From Lacticaseibacillus daqingensis (GTDB lineage Bacteria > Bacillota > Bacilli > Lactobacillales > Lactobacillaceae), in assembly GCF_003946115.1 (NCBI RefSeq), contig NZ_RHOH01000002.1, positions 248,001 through 312,000 of the forward strand: 64,000 nt of DNA, given 5' to 3'. A program made the translations under genes and the position numbers. Within the stretch, counting starts at the first letter, position 1. Each line of letters starts with the position of its first letter. A model generated the notes under the pieces. The model saw only the letters and a program-made list of their open reading frames with translations. It had not been told where the DNA came from and did no database searches. Shown in pieces: positions 26,612 through 35,800 of this stretch.

Positions 26612-27424
26612 ATGTTGATGCAAGAACGTAGTGGCTTGACCGGGATTCAGGTCAAGCAAAAGCAGTTTGCCCAAGTCAACGGCGTTGGGGTCTTGGCCCC
26701 CGCGCTTCAACTGAAGCCACTCCTGATTCTGGCAACCGGCCTTGGGTTGGTTGCCGACGCGTTATTCGATGCGGCATGGATCGGGATCGCGCTGGCCGTG
26801 CTGATCACGGTTACCGGTGGGCTGAGCCAGTGGCGCTTTGCGCGGTGGCTTGCACAGTTCAACGCCCATCAGACGGTGTTGGTGGTCCGGGAAGGGTTAC
26901 TCCGCGCCACCGATGTGACCGACTTGGTTGCCGGTGACTTGGTTCAGGTTCAGGCCGGCACGCTGTTGCCGGTCGATGTGTTGACGCCGGTTGCGGCACA
27001 GCCAACGGGGTGGTTGCGGGTCGTGCTCGCCCTGACCGGCCAGCAAGTGCCAACCGGGATCGCGCTGGCCGGGAGCCGGTTGCTTGCGGACGCCCGTGTG
27101 GAAGTACTTGCTGTTGCAGACAACCGATTCATCGCACAGGGTTGTGACGCCCTGATGATGACGGGGGATACAGGCGTGTTAGCGGGGCTGACCGATGGGG
27201 TGAAGACGCTGATTGCGGCGGTTGCCCGTCAGGCTCAGGTGACGGTGCGCATGCACCGCAATCAGGTTCTGATCGCACAACCCGCGCTGGCTGCACGGAT
27301 GCAAGCCCAAGTTTTGATGCGTGTGGGGGACACCCGCGCGCCCCTGGTTCGATCGGAGCGGCATGATGCTAAAGAAGCCGCCTTCCGCTATAACCAGGAC
27401 CCTGTCTCGTGGCGCTTCAGCTAA
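26612..27424 (+). CDS. Stand-alone actuator (A) domain protein related to P-type ATPases, M-box controlled
   Basis: 270 residues. One long or two short membrane segments (LKPLLILATGLGLVADALFDAAWIGIALAVLITVTGGLSQW, ~33-73) precede an actuator-like domain: VLVVREGLLRATDVTDLVAGDLVQVQAGTLLPVDVL, then LALTGQQVPTGIALAGSRLLADARVEVLAV. This parallels the A domain of Mg2+/Ca2+ P-type ATPases (DLVPGDIVxLxxGDxxPAD; TGESxPV), but TGES has become TGQQ. The phosphorylation (DKTGT) and nucleotide domains are absent. The frame is intact and a terminator follows, so it is a finished short protein, not obviously a frameshifted pump. I chose the ATG seven bases after GGAG rather than the one touching it. A role in Mg2+ homeostasis is inferred from the riboswitch. 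Confidence 0.7.
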   Translation: MLMQERSGLTGIQVKQKQFAQVNGVGVLAPALQLKPLLILATGLGLVADALFDAAWIGIALAVLITVTGGLSQWRFARWLAQFNAHQTVLVVREGLLRATDVTDLVAGDLVQVQAGTLLPVDVLTPVAAQPTGWLRVVLALTGQQVPTGIALAGSRLLADARVEVLAVADNRFIAQGCDALMMTGDTGVLAGLTDGVKTLIAAVARQAQVTVRMHRNQVLIAQPALAARMQAQVLMRVGDTRAPLVRSERHDAKEAAFRYNQDPVSWRFS

Positions 27425-27440
27425 ACGTAATTTGAGTGAG

Positions 27441-27472
27441 TAACGTCGACCGAAGAAGCCGGCGTTTTTTTT
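27441..27472 (+). terminator. Terminator of the M-box unit
   Basis: An imperfect stem (AACGTCGACC with AAGCCGGCGTT, containing wobbles) followed by eight T. Confidence 0.6.
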
Positions 27473-27556
27473 GTGGGCTGCGAATCGGGGGATTTTGCGT
27501 TCTCTTTGTGTTTTGACCATGACATGCGTAAAATAGCCTTAATGGAGGAAACACAA

Positions 27557-28441
27557 ATGCAAAGAGTAGTGGTATGCGGGCAGAACACCAGCGTGGGCGT
27601 GGTGTGCGCGCACTTGATCGCACGCGAACTGGCAATGCGGGTGGCAGTTGCCCCGGCTAGCCAGATGTCGCTTGACGCGCTGCAGGCGCTGGCAACGTTG
27701 CACGGGGTCGTGCTTCAGAAAAGCACGCCCAAAGTGTTGGGCGCGGCGGACATTCTGATCTTTACAGATTATAGTCCAGCCGCAGACGAGCACGGCCGAA
27801 GCGTCACCGTTGCAGGGATGCGCCAGGTGTTGAACACGGCAATGGCAGCAGGCTTCGGTGGCATTGTTGTGGTGGCAACGCGCGACAGTGCGGTGGGCAC
27901 CTTTTTTGCGCAACGCATTTCGGGGTTGCCCAAAGCCAGTGTGATCGGCGTTGGCACCTTGGCGGTGACCCGGGTGTTCACCCGCTTTCTGGCCACGCAA
28001 CTGCAAGTGCCCGAGGCGGCAGTGACGGCGTACGCGGTGGGGACGCAGCAGGCTTACGCGTTGCTGTGGAGTCGGGCATACGTCGGCGCGACGCCGGTGT
28101 TGAGCTTGCTGAAAGACCGTGACCCGGCTGCGCTGATGGGCGCGGCCATTGCGGCGTGTGAGCGCTTTGCGCAGGCGGCCGACGACACCGTCATGGCGAC
28201 GGCAGTGGGCCGCATTTTGACCGCGCTGGCGGGTGAGGCCATGCTGACCCCGGTGACGACGCTGGTGACGCGGGGAACGGCGGCGTTAGCATTGGCCCAG
28301 CCGATGCTTGTCGATGCGCGCGGTGCCACGTTGCTCGCCCCCATCGTGGGCGCCGATGCGGAGGAACAGCAGCTGGATGCGATCGCAGCCGGCGTGCAGG
28401 CCAAACTGATGAGCATCATCGAACAGGAGGAGAACGCATGA
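27557..28441 (+). CDS. Lactate/malate dehydrogenase-like protein lacking the catalytic residues
   Basis: 294 residues with the overall run of an L-lactate dehydrogenase: Rossmann start MQRVVVCGQNTSVG, ADILIFTDYSPAADEHGRSVTVAG, AAGFGGIVVVATRDSAVGTFFAQRISGLPKASVIGVGTLAVTRVFTRFLATQL, and AYAVGTQQAYALLWSRAYVGATPVLSL. In true enzymes the equivalent of VGTQQAYALLW reads GEHGDSE with the proton-relay His; that His and the paired Asp are missing, and the nucleotide loop GxGxxG is changed to GQNTSVG. It is therefore probably not a normal dehydrogenase. ATG with GGAGG eight bases ahead; longer upstream frame rejected. Overlaps the UPF0223 gene by four bases. Confidence 0.75.
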   Translation: MQRVVVCGQNTSVGVVCAHLIARELAMRVAVAPASQMSLDALQALATLHGVVLQKSTPKVLGAADILIFTDYSPAADEHGRSVTVAGMRQVLNTAMAAGFGGIVVVATRDSAVGTFFAQRISGLPKASVIGVGTLAVTRVFTRFLATQLQVPEAAVTAYAVGTQQAYALLWSRAYVGATPVLSLLKDRDPAALMGAAIAACERFAQAADDTVMATAVGRILTALAGEAMLTPVTTLVTRGTAALALAQPMLVDARGATLLAPIVGADAEEQQLDAIAAGVQAKLMSIIEQEENA

Positions 28442-28728
28442 AACCAAACTATGGCTATCCTTTGGACATGGACTGGTCCAAGGCCGATATGATCAAGGTC
28501 ACCACGTTTTACGCGCAGGTGGAAGACGCCTACGAAAAAGGGGTGGACCGGGCCAATCTGCTGGCAGCCTACAACGGCTTCAAGCAAGTGGTGCCGGATA
28601 AGGGCACCGAGCGGCAGCTGGGGCGCGAGTTTGAGGCGGTCTCGGGGTATTCCTTTTATCGGGTCGTGCAGGCGGCGCGCACCAGCGACACGGTACGCCT
28701 CAAGGTGATGGCTGATGACGCCCGCTGA
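28438..28728 (+). CDS. UPF0223 family protein
   Basis: 96 residues matching UPF0223 (YktA-like): YGYPLDMDWSKADMIKVTTFYAQVEDAYEKGV, LLAAYNGFKQVVPDKGTERQLGREFEAVSGYSFYRVVQAAR. This is a small helical cytoplasmic protein of unknown role. It overlaps the preceding gene at ATGA and the following one by 14 bases, so the three are translated together. The UPF0223/inositol-phosphatase/typA neighbourhood is conserved in Bacillus as well. Confidence 0.9.
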   Translation: MKPNYGYPLDMDWSKADMIKVTTFYAQVEDAYEKGVDRANLLAAYNGFKQVVPDKGTERQLGREFEAVSGYSFYRVVQAARTSDTVRLKVMADDAR

Positions 28729-29512
28729 GTTGCACCACCTGGATCGCCAGGTGGTGGGCTGGCTTGATGAGAGTCGCAAGCGCATTCGCGCGGCGATGGC
28801 CGCGCCGGTTTGCGTACAAACGAAGTCTGGTCGCAACGACTTGGTGACTAACGTGGACAAGGCCAACCAGCGCTTCTTGGTGAGCCGGATCACGGCCGCC
28901 TATCCAACGGCCCGGATCGAGGGGGAGGAAGGCAGCGCGGCAAAGGTCAGCACGCTGGCTGGCCGCGTCTTTTTTGTGGACCCCATCGATGGCACGATGA
29001 ACTTTGTTAAGCAACAGGCCTATTTTGCGGTGATGATTGGCGTGTACGAGGATGGCCAGCCCGTTTACGGCGCCATTCTCGATGTGATGCGCGATGAGGT
29101 GATCACCGGCGGCCCGCAGTTGCCGCTGACCCAAAACGGGGTGCCGCTGCCACTGGTTCCAGACCGAGCGCTAGCAGATGGGCTCTTGGGTGTGAATGCG
29201 CCGATGGTCATCAATAATCGCTTTAACCTCGGGCAAGTGGCGCTGGCCAGTGCTGGACCCCGGATGACGGGCAGTGCTGGGATGGAGTTCCTGGCCATTG
29301 CCCAAGGCCAGCAGGTCGGCTACGTGTCGTACCTGCAGCCGTGGGACGTCGCCGCAGGCATGGCCTTCGGCCAGGCGTTTGGCCTTCAGGTGACGCGCCC
29401 TGACGGTAGCCCGGTGGATCTGCTGACCCCAGGTGTCGTGGTGGCGGCCATGCCGCGCGCACACGCCGAGATTTTGGCCCGGCTGACCTCGGACACATTC
29501 GTCCGCCGGTAA
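28715..29512 (+). CDS. Inositol monophosphatase family protein
   Basis: A 265-residue Mg2+-dependent phosphatase of the inositol monophosphatase/SuhB family. The metal motifs are EGEEGS, DPIDGTMNFV (D-P-(I/L)-D-G-T) and, near the C-terminus, WDVAAGMAFGQAFG. NDLVTNVDKANQRFLVSRI is the usual N-terminal region. Physiological substrate unknown; family members also act on NADP or 3'-phosphoadenosine nucleotides. Last gene of the three-gene operon; typA follows with its own promoter. Confidence 0.88.
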   Translation: MTPAELHHLDRQVVGWLDESRKRIRAAMAAPVCVQTKSGRNDLVTNVDKANQRFLVSRITAAYPTARIEGEEGSAAKVSTLAGRVFFVDPIDGTMNFVKQQAYFAVMIGVYEDGQPVYGAILDVMRDEVITGGPQLPLTQNGVPLPLVPDRALADGLLGVNAPMVINNRFNLGQVALASAGPRMTGSAGMEFLAIAQGQQVGYVSYLQPWDVAAGMAFGQAFGLQVTRPDGSPVDLLTPGVVVAAMPRAHAEILARLTSDTFVRR

Positions 29513-29545
29513 GTTTCGCCACACCAAAATAAAGTTTTCAGAAAA

Positions 29546-29575
29546 CTGCCACTTCGATAGGGTCTGTGCTATAAT
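29546..29575 (+). promoter_or_regulatory. Promoter of typA
   Basis: CTGCCA (29546-29551), 18-base spacer, and consensus TATAAT (29570-29575), giving an ~75-base leader. Confidence 0.62.
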
Positions 29576-29656
29576 GGTTACTCGAAGACTGTGTCGACCT
29601 GACACGTTTTTTTATGCCGTAACCAAAAGCGACACGCTGAAAGGAAGTTAAAACAC

Positions 29657-31501
29657 GTGAAGACACGCGACGATATTCGCAACATTGCCATCATTGCCCA
29701 CGTCGACCATGGGAAGACGACCCTGGTCAATGAAATGCTGAAGCAATCCGATACCCTGGCTGAACACATGAGCATCGGGGACCGGGCGCTTGATTCAAAC
29801 GCCATTGAAAAGGAACGTGGGATCACCATTCTGTCCAAGAACACCGCGGTTAAGTACGGCGACACCACGATCAACATCGTGGATACCCCGGGCCACGCGG
29901 ACTTCGGTGGCGAAGTGGAACGGATCATGAAGATGGTCGATGGCGTGCTCCTGATCGTGGACGCGTTCGAAGGCACGATGCCGCAAACGCGCTTCGTGCT
30001 GAAAAAGGCGCTGGAACAGCACCTGACCCCTGTGGTGGTGATCAACAAGATCGACCGCCCGGGTGCCCGCCCGTCTGAAGTGGTGGACGAGGTGCTGGAA
30101 CTCTTCATCGACCTTGGCGCCGAAGAGGACCAGCTCGACTTCCCGATCGTGTACGCAAGTGCCATCAACGGGACGTCCAGCTACTCCGATGACCCAGCGG
30201 ACCAGGAACACACCATGGTACCGCTGTTTGATACCATCGTGAAGACGATCCCGGCCCCGATCGATAACACCGACGAACCGCTGCAGTTCCAGGTGGCGAT
30301 GCTGGACTACAACGACTATGTGGGCCGGATCGGGATCGGCCGCGTGTTCCGTGGGACGATTTCCGTTGGGGATTCCGTGTCCGTGCTGAAGCTTGACGGC
30401 ACCAAGAAGAACTTCCGGGTGACCAAGTTGTTCGGGTTCTTCGGGTTGAAGCGGGTGGAGGTCCAAACCGCGAAGGCCGGTGACCTGATCGCCGTGTCCG
30501 GGATGGATGACATCTTCGTCGGGGAAACCGTGGCGGATGCCAGCAGCCCAGAAGCCTTGCCTGTCCTGCGGATCGATCCGCCGACCCTGCAGATGCTGTT
30601 CCTGCAAAACGACAGCCCGTTTGCCGGGCGCGAAGGCGACAAGGTCACGGCACGCAAGATCGAAGACTACCTAAACTCCAAGTTGCAGACAGACGTGTCC
30701 CTGCGTGTTGAAGCGACGGATCAGGCGGGGGCTTGGATGGTGTCCGGGCGCGGGGAACTGCACCTGTCCATCCTGGTTGAAGAGATGCGCCGTGCGGGCT
30801 TTGAATTGCAGCTCGGCCGCCCGGAAGTCATCTACCGCGACATCGATGGCGTCTTGAGCGAACCGTTCGAAGAAGTGCAGATCGACACGCCGGAAGAATA
30901 CACCGGCTCCATCATCGATGCGATGGCCAAGCGTAAGGGCGACATGCTCGACATGGTCAACGAAGGCAACGGGCAGACGCGGATGATTTTCCTGGCGCCT
31001 TCCCGTGGGTTGATCGGCTACTCCAGCGAGTTCATGTCCGCGACCGGGGGTTACGGGATCATGAACCACACCTTCGAAAAGTACATGCCGGTCATCAAGA
31101 ACTGGGAACCTGGCCGCAACACCGGTGCGCTGGTGTCCATCAACGCCGGCCAGTCCACGACCTACTCCCTGCAAAGCATTGAAGACCGCGGCCAGCTGTT
31201 CATCGATGCCGGGGTCGACGTGTACGAAGGGATGATCGTCGGCGAAAACAGTCGTGATAACGACATCGCCGTGAACGCCACCAAGGGGAAGAACCTGACC
31301 AACACGCGTGCCTCTGGTAAAGACCACGCGGCGGCCATCAAGACCCCGAAGCACCTCAGCCTTGAAGAGTCGATCGAGTTCCTGAACGACGACGAACTCT
31401 GCGAAGTGACCCCGACTTCGGTGCGCCTGCGCAAGAAGATCTTGAACACCGGCGAACGCCAAAAGGCCGACAAGCGCCGCAAGATGGCCAAAGACCTTTA
31501 A
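29657..31501 (+). CDS. typA: Translational GTPase TypA/BipA
   Basis: A 614-residue ribosome-binding GTPase involved in 50S assembly and stress or low-temperature growth. The G1 motif AHVDHGKT and G2/G3 elements (RGITI, DTPGHADF) are at the N-terminus, NKID follows, and the EF-G-like domains and the TypA-specific C-terminal domain (SRGLIGYSSEFMSATGGYGIMNHTF, then RASGKDHAAAIKTPKHLSLEESIEFL) follow in order. GTG start with AAGGAAG ahead. It is monocistronic and ends at a strong terminator. Confidence 0.97.
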   Translation: MKTRDDIRNIAIIAHVDHGKTTLVNEMLKQSDTLAEHMSIGDRALDSNAIEKERGITILSKNTAVKYGDTTINIVDTPGHADFGGEVERIMKMVDGVLLIVDAFEGTMPQTRFVLKKALEQHLTPVVVINKIDRPGARPSEVVDEVLELFIDLGAEEDQLDFPIVYASAINGTSSYSDDPADQEHTMVPLFDTIVKTIPAPIDNTDEPLQFQVAMLDYNDYVGRIGIGRVFRGTISVGDSVSVLKLDGTKKNFRVTKLFGFFGLKRVEVQTAKAGDLIAVSGMDDIFVGETVADASSPEALPVLRIDPPTLQMLFLQNDSPFAGREGDKVTARKIEDYLNSKLQTDVSLRVEATDQAGAWMVSGRGELHLSILVEEMRRAGFELQLGRPEVIYRDIDGVLSEPFEEVQIDTPEEYTGSIIDAMAKRKGDMLDMVNEGNGQTRMIFLAPSRGLIGYSSEFMSATGGYGIMNHTFEKYMPVIKNWEPGRNTGALVSINAGQSTTYSLQSIEDRGQLFIDAGVDVYEGMIVGENSRDNDIAVNATKGKNLTNTRASGKDHAAAIKTPKHLSLEESIEFLNDDELCEVTPTSVRLRKKILNTGERQKADKRRKMAKDL

Positions 31502-31518
31502 TTGACCCGATTTGATCA

Positions 31519-31548
31519 GGACCGCCCCGACTGGGGCGGTCCTTTTTT
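31519..31548 (+). terminator. Terminator of typA
   Basis: GGACCGCCCC / GGGGCGGTCC stem (10 bp), four-base loop, six T. Confidence 0.92.
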
Positions 31549-31642
31549 GGTGCGGCGGGCTTGGCCGCGATGCGCAGTGGGCCTAAGAGAACGGTTGCAG
31601 CCTGAGAGAAGGCAGGGAAGGGGCGCGAGTCCGCGAATCGTA

Positions 31643-31651
31643 TGGTATAAT
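31643..31651 (+). promoter_or_regulatory. Extended -10 promoter of ftsW
   Basis: TGGTATAAT 35 bases before the start codon; no convincing -35 box, as often with extended -10 promoters. Confidence 0.6.
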
Positions 31652-31685
31652 ACAGGCAACATTTTGCCGTGAAAGGGCGAGTGCT

Positions 31686-32870
31686 TTGCTGAAAAAGCTC
31701 CATTATCTAGATTACTACATACTCGTGCCATTCCTGTTGCTTGCCGCAACCGGTGTCGTCATGGTCTACTCGGCCAGTGCCTACTACGTGCGGGTGCACC
31801 TCGGGCTGGCCGAGAACGCCTATATGATCAGGCAGCTTTTGTTTGTTTTGATCGGGCTTGTTTTGATCGCCTTTTTCTTCTATTTCAAGCTGTCGATGCT
31901 GCGAAGTAAGGGCATGCAGTTGCTGATGTGGGTGGCCATTTTTGCGGGGTTACTTTTCCTGGCGGTGTGGGGCAAGCTGGATCCAAGCGCTGCCATCAAC
32001 GGGGCCAGCGCCTGGATCCCGATCGGCCCGTTGCACATTCAGCCGACGGAGTTCGCCAAGCTGGTCGTGATCATCTACCTGGCGTACATGTTCACCCAGC
32101 GGCAGGACCAGATGCGGCGCCCAGACTTTCGGGTGCGTGAGCTGTGGCCGCCGCTGATCTTTGTGGGGGTCTGTATCGCGCTGGTGTTCAACCAGCCGGA
32201 TACCGGTGGGGCGGTGATCCTGACGGGGATCACGGTGATCATGCTTTTTGCCAGTGGCATCTCGCTCAAGTACGGGGTGGGCTTTAGCATGGCCTTGGCC
32301 GGTTTGGTCGGGGGACTGTACTATGGCCTGTCCAAGGTCACGCTATCCAAGACGCTGCTTGAAAGCTACAAGGTACGGCGACTGGTGGCCGCCCTACACC
32401 CCTTCCAGATGGCCAAAACGGACGGCCTGCAGGTGGTCAACTCGCTTTTGGCGATCGACCATGGGGGCCTGTTCGGGGTCGGGCTGGGCATGAGCAGCCA
32501 AAAACTTGGTTACCTACCGGAACCCTACACCGACTTTATCCTCGCCATCATCACTGAGGAGCTTGGGCTGGTCGGTGCGACCCTGATCCTAGCGGGGATT
32601 TTCTTTTTGATCATGCGCTTTTACCTCGTTGGGGTGCGCGCGAAAAATAACTATCATGCGCTGATTGCTTACGGGTTAGCTACGATGATGCTGATCCAAA
32701 CCGTGTTCAACGTGGGCGCGGTGTGTGGCGTGCTCCCGGTGACCGGGGTGACGCTGCCGTTCATCTCGTACGGGGGCTCCAGTATGCTAGTGCTCTCAAT
32801 CAGTGTGGGGATCATGTTGAACATCAGTGCAAGTGAGAAGAAACGGCTTGAAGGAGGCAGACATGCGTAA
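31686..32870 (+). CDS. ftsW: FtsW/RodA/SpoVE (SEDS) peptidoglycan glycosyltransferase, FtsW type
   Basis: A 394-residue polytopic membrane enzyme of the SEDS family with about ten membrane segments, polymerising lipid II at the septum together with a class B PBP. Motifs: YSASAYYV in the first segment region, WIPIGPLHIQPTEFAKLVVIIYLA (the conserved GPxxxQPSE-like block), GLFGVGLGMSSQKLGYLPEPYTDFILAIITEELGLVG, and PVTGVTLPFISYGGSSML. TTG start with AAAGGG eight bases ahead. The pyc start overlaps its last bases; the ftsW-pyc order is typical for lactobacilli. Confidence 0.94.
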   Translation: MLKKLHYLDYYILVPFLLLAATGVVMVYSASAYYVRVHLGLAENAYMIRQLLFVLIGLVLIAFFFYFKLSMLRSKGMQLLMWVAIFAGLLFLAVWGKLDPSAAINGASAWIPIGPLHIQPTEFAKLVVIIYLAYMFTQRQDQMRRPDFRVRELWPPLIFVGVCIALVFNQPDTGGAVILTGITVIMLFASGISLKYGVGFSMALAGLVGGLYYGLSKVTLSKTLLESYKVRRLVAALHPFQMAKTDGLQVVNSLLAIDHGGLFGVGLGMSSQKLGYLPEPYTDFILAIITEELGLVGATLILAGIFFLIMRFYLVGVRAKNNYHALIAYGLATMMLIQTVFNVGAVCGVLPVTGVTLPFISYGGSSMLVLSISVGIMLNISASEKKRLEGGRHA

Positions 32871-35800
32871 AGTACTCGTAGCAAACCGCGGGGAGATCGC
32901 GGTGCGGATTTTCCGAGCGGCAGAGGAGCTCGGCTTGGCGACGGTCGGTATTTTTGCCGAGGAGGACGAGCTGGCGATTCACCGCTTCAAGGCGCAGGAG
33001 GCCTATCAGGTCGGCGCCGGCAAAGCGCCGATCGCGGCTTACCTCGACATGGACGACATCATTCGCATTGCGAAGGTGAGTGGCGCGGACGCGATCCACC
33101 CGGGCTACGGGTTGCTTTCCGAAAACGCGACCTTTGCGCGTAAAGTGGCCGCAGCCGGGTTGACCTTTGTTGGACCGCGCCCCGAGTTGCTGGACATCTT
33201 CGGCGACAAGGTCGCGGCCAAGCAGGCGGCCCACGCGGCCGGCCTACAGACGATCCCGGGCACCCCGGAGCCGACGGAAGACTTCAATGAAATCCTGGCG
33301 TTCACCCACGCGCATGGGTTTCCCGTGATGCTCAAGGCAGCCAGCGGGGGCGGGGGCAAGGGCATGCGCATCGTCCACTCGGAAGATGAGCTGCGTGCGG
33401 TGTACCAAAATGCGGTGAACGAAGCCGTGGCGAGTTTTGGCGACAACCGGATGTATGTTGAAAAGTACATCAAGTCCGCCAAACATATTGAGGTGCAGGT
33501 GTTGGGTGATCAGCACGGCCACCTGATCCATCTGTTTGAGCGTGACTGTTCTGTGCAACGGCGGAACCAAAAGGTGATCGAGATCGCGCCGGCCATCGGG
33601 TTGCCGAAACCGCTGCGGCAGGCGATCTGTGACGCGGCCGTAGCGCTGATGAGCAGCCTGCACTACGAAAATGCGGGGACCGTGGAGTTCCTGGTCGAAG
33701 GCGACCAGTTCTACTTCATCGAGGTCAACCCGCGCGTGCAGGTCGAGCACACCATCACCGAACTGATCACCGATGTGGACATTGTGCAGAGTCAGTTGCG
33801 TGTCGCCGCTGGGCAGGATCTGTTTGCGGACCTTGACTTGCCCCAGCAAGACGCGCTGACGTTCCGCGGCGCGGCGATCCAGTGCCGCATCACCACCGAA
33901 GATCCAGCGAATAACTTCATGCCGGATACCGGCACCATCACCACCTATCGCAGCCCTGGTGGCTACGGGGTGCGGCTGGACGTCGGCAATGCCTACGCCG
34001 GCGCCATCGTCAGCCCGTACTACGACTCGCTGTTGGTCAAAACCTCGGTGCACTCCGCCAGTTTTGGCGGTGCGGTGCGCAAAATGCGGCGGGCCCTGCG
34101 TGAGTTCCGCATCAGCGGGGTCAAAACCAACCTGCCATTCCTGGAAAATGTGTTGAAGTCTGACACGTTCCAGCAGGGGCTGGCCGAAACCACGTTCATC
34201 GACAACACCCCCGCGCTGTTCAAGTTCAAGCCGGTGCGCAACACCACGGGCCAGCTGATCACTTACGTGGGCGAAATCACCGTTAACGGGTTCCCAGACC
34301 TGGAGCGTCACGAGCAGAAGTACTACCCGGATTGGCGCTACCGGCTTCAGTTCCCGCCGGCAGTGCCGCAGATCAACCTCGTGCAGCTGCTGACTACCGA
34401 AGGGCCCGATGCGGTGACCCGGTGGCTGAAGGCACAGCCTAAGGTGATGCTGACGGACACCACGTTCCGCGATGCGCACCAGAGCCTGTTTGCCACGCGC
34501 ATGCGCACCCGGGACATGCTGCGGGTGGCACCGGACATGGCCAACGCGCTGCCGGATCTGTTCTCCATGGAGATGTGGGGCGGCGCAACGTTTGATGTGG
34601 CGTACCGCTTCTTGAACGAAGACCCGTGGCGGCGGCTGCAACTGTTGCGCCAGGCGATGCCGAACACGCTGCTTCAGATGCTGTTCCGCGGGAGCAACGC
34701 GGTGGGTTACCAGAACTACCCCGACAACGTCATTCGCCAGTTCATTCAAACGGCGGCTAAAAATGGCATCGATGTATTTCGGATCTTTGACTCCCTGAAC
34801 TGGGTGCCACAGCTGACGCACTCGATCGATGCGGTCAAGGCCACCGGCAAGCTGGCCGAGGGGACGATGTGCTACACTGGCGACATCCTCGCCGACACGC
34901 ACCCGAAGTACAGTCGGGCCTACTATGTGGACCTGGCCAAGCAACTGGTGGCCAGCGGCGCCGATATTTTGGCCATCAAGGACATGGCCGGCTTGCTTAA
35001 ACCGCAGGCCGCCTACGAACTCATCGCCGATCTGAAGGATGCCGTTGACGTACCGCTTCACCTGCACACCCACGACACGACAGGCAATGGGGTGGCGACT
35101 TACGTGCAGGCCGTCCGCGCCGGTGTCGATATCGTGGACGTCGCCCAGTCAGCAATGTCTGGCACGACGTCGCAACCCTCGATGGAAAGCCTGTACTACG
35201 CGCTGGCTGGCAATGAGCGTCAGCCGAATCTGGACATCGACCATGCGGAGCACCTGAACCAGTACTTCCAGGCGATCCGGCCGTACTACGCCGACTTTGC
35301 CAACCATGTGACCGGGCCACTGACGGACATCTACACCGTTCAGATGCCAGGGGGCCAGTACTCCAACTTGCAGCAGCAGGCTAAGAGCATGGGCCTGACC
35401 GACTTTGAGGCGGTCAAGCGCATGTACGCCATGGTCAACACGTTGTTTGGGGACTTGATCAAGGTGACCCCGTCCTCGAAAGTCGTCGGGGACATGGCGC
35501 TGTTCATGCTCCAAAACGAGCTGACGCCGGAAGCTGTGCTGGCGCACGGTGAGACGCTGGACTTCCCGCAGTCCGTGGTGGACTTCTTCCGCGGCGACCT
35601 CGGCCAACCGGTCGGCGGCTTCCCAGCCGACTTGCAGGCCAAGATCCTCAAGGGGCAAGCGCCGCTGACGGTGCGCCCGGGCAGCCTGGCCGAGCCGGTG
35701 GATTTTGCGGTGGTGCGCGCGCAACTGAAACAAGCGGGGCTGCCACATCCGACAGACGAGCAAGTGCTGTCGGCGATCTTGTACCCCGAGGTGTTCAAGC

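Noticed and set aside
32827-32862. Earlier GTG start for pyc
   Set aside because: No ribosome site ahead; AAGGAGG lies directly before the ATG at 32863 and matches the family N-terminus MRKVLVANRGEIAVRI.
33244-35073. 609-codon minus-strand frame within pyc
   Set aside because: Antisense shadow of the pyruvate carboxylase gene; no ribosome site and no domain.
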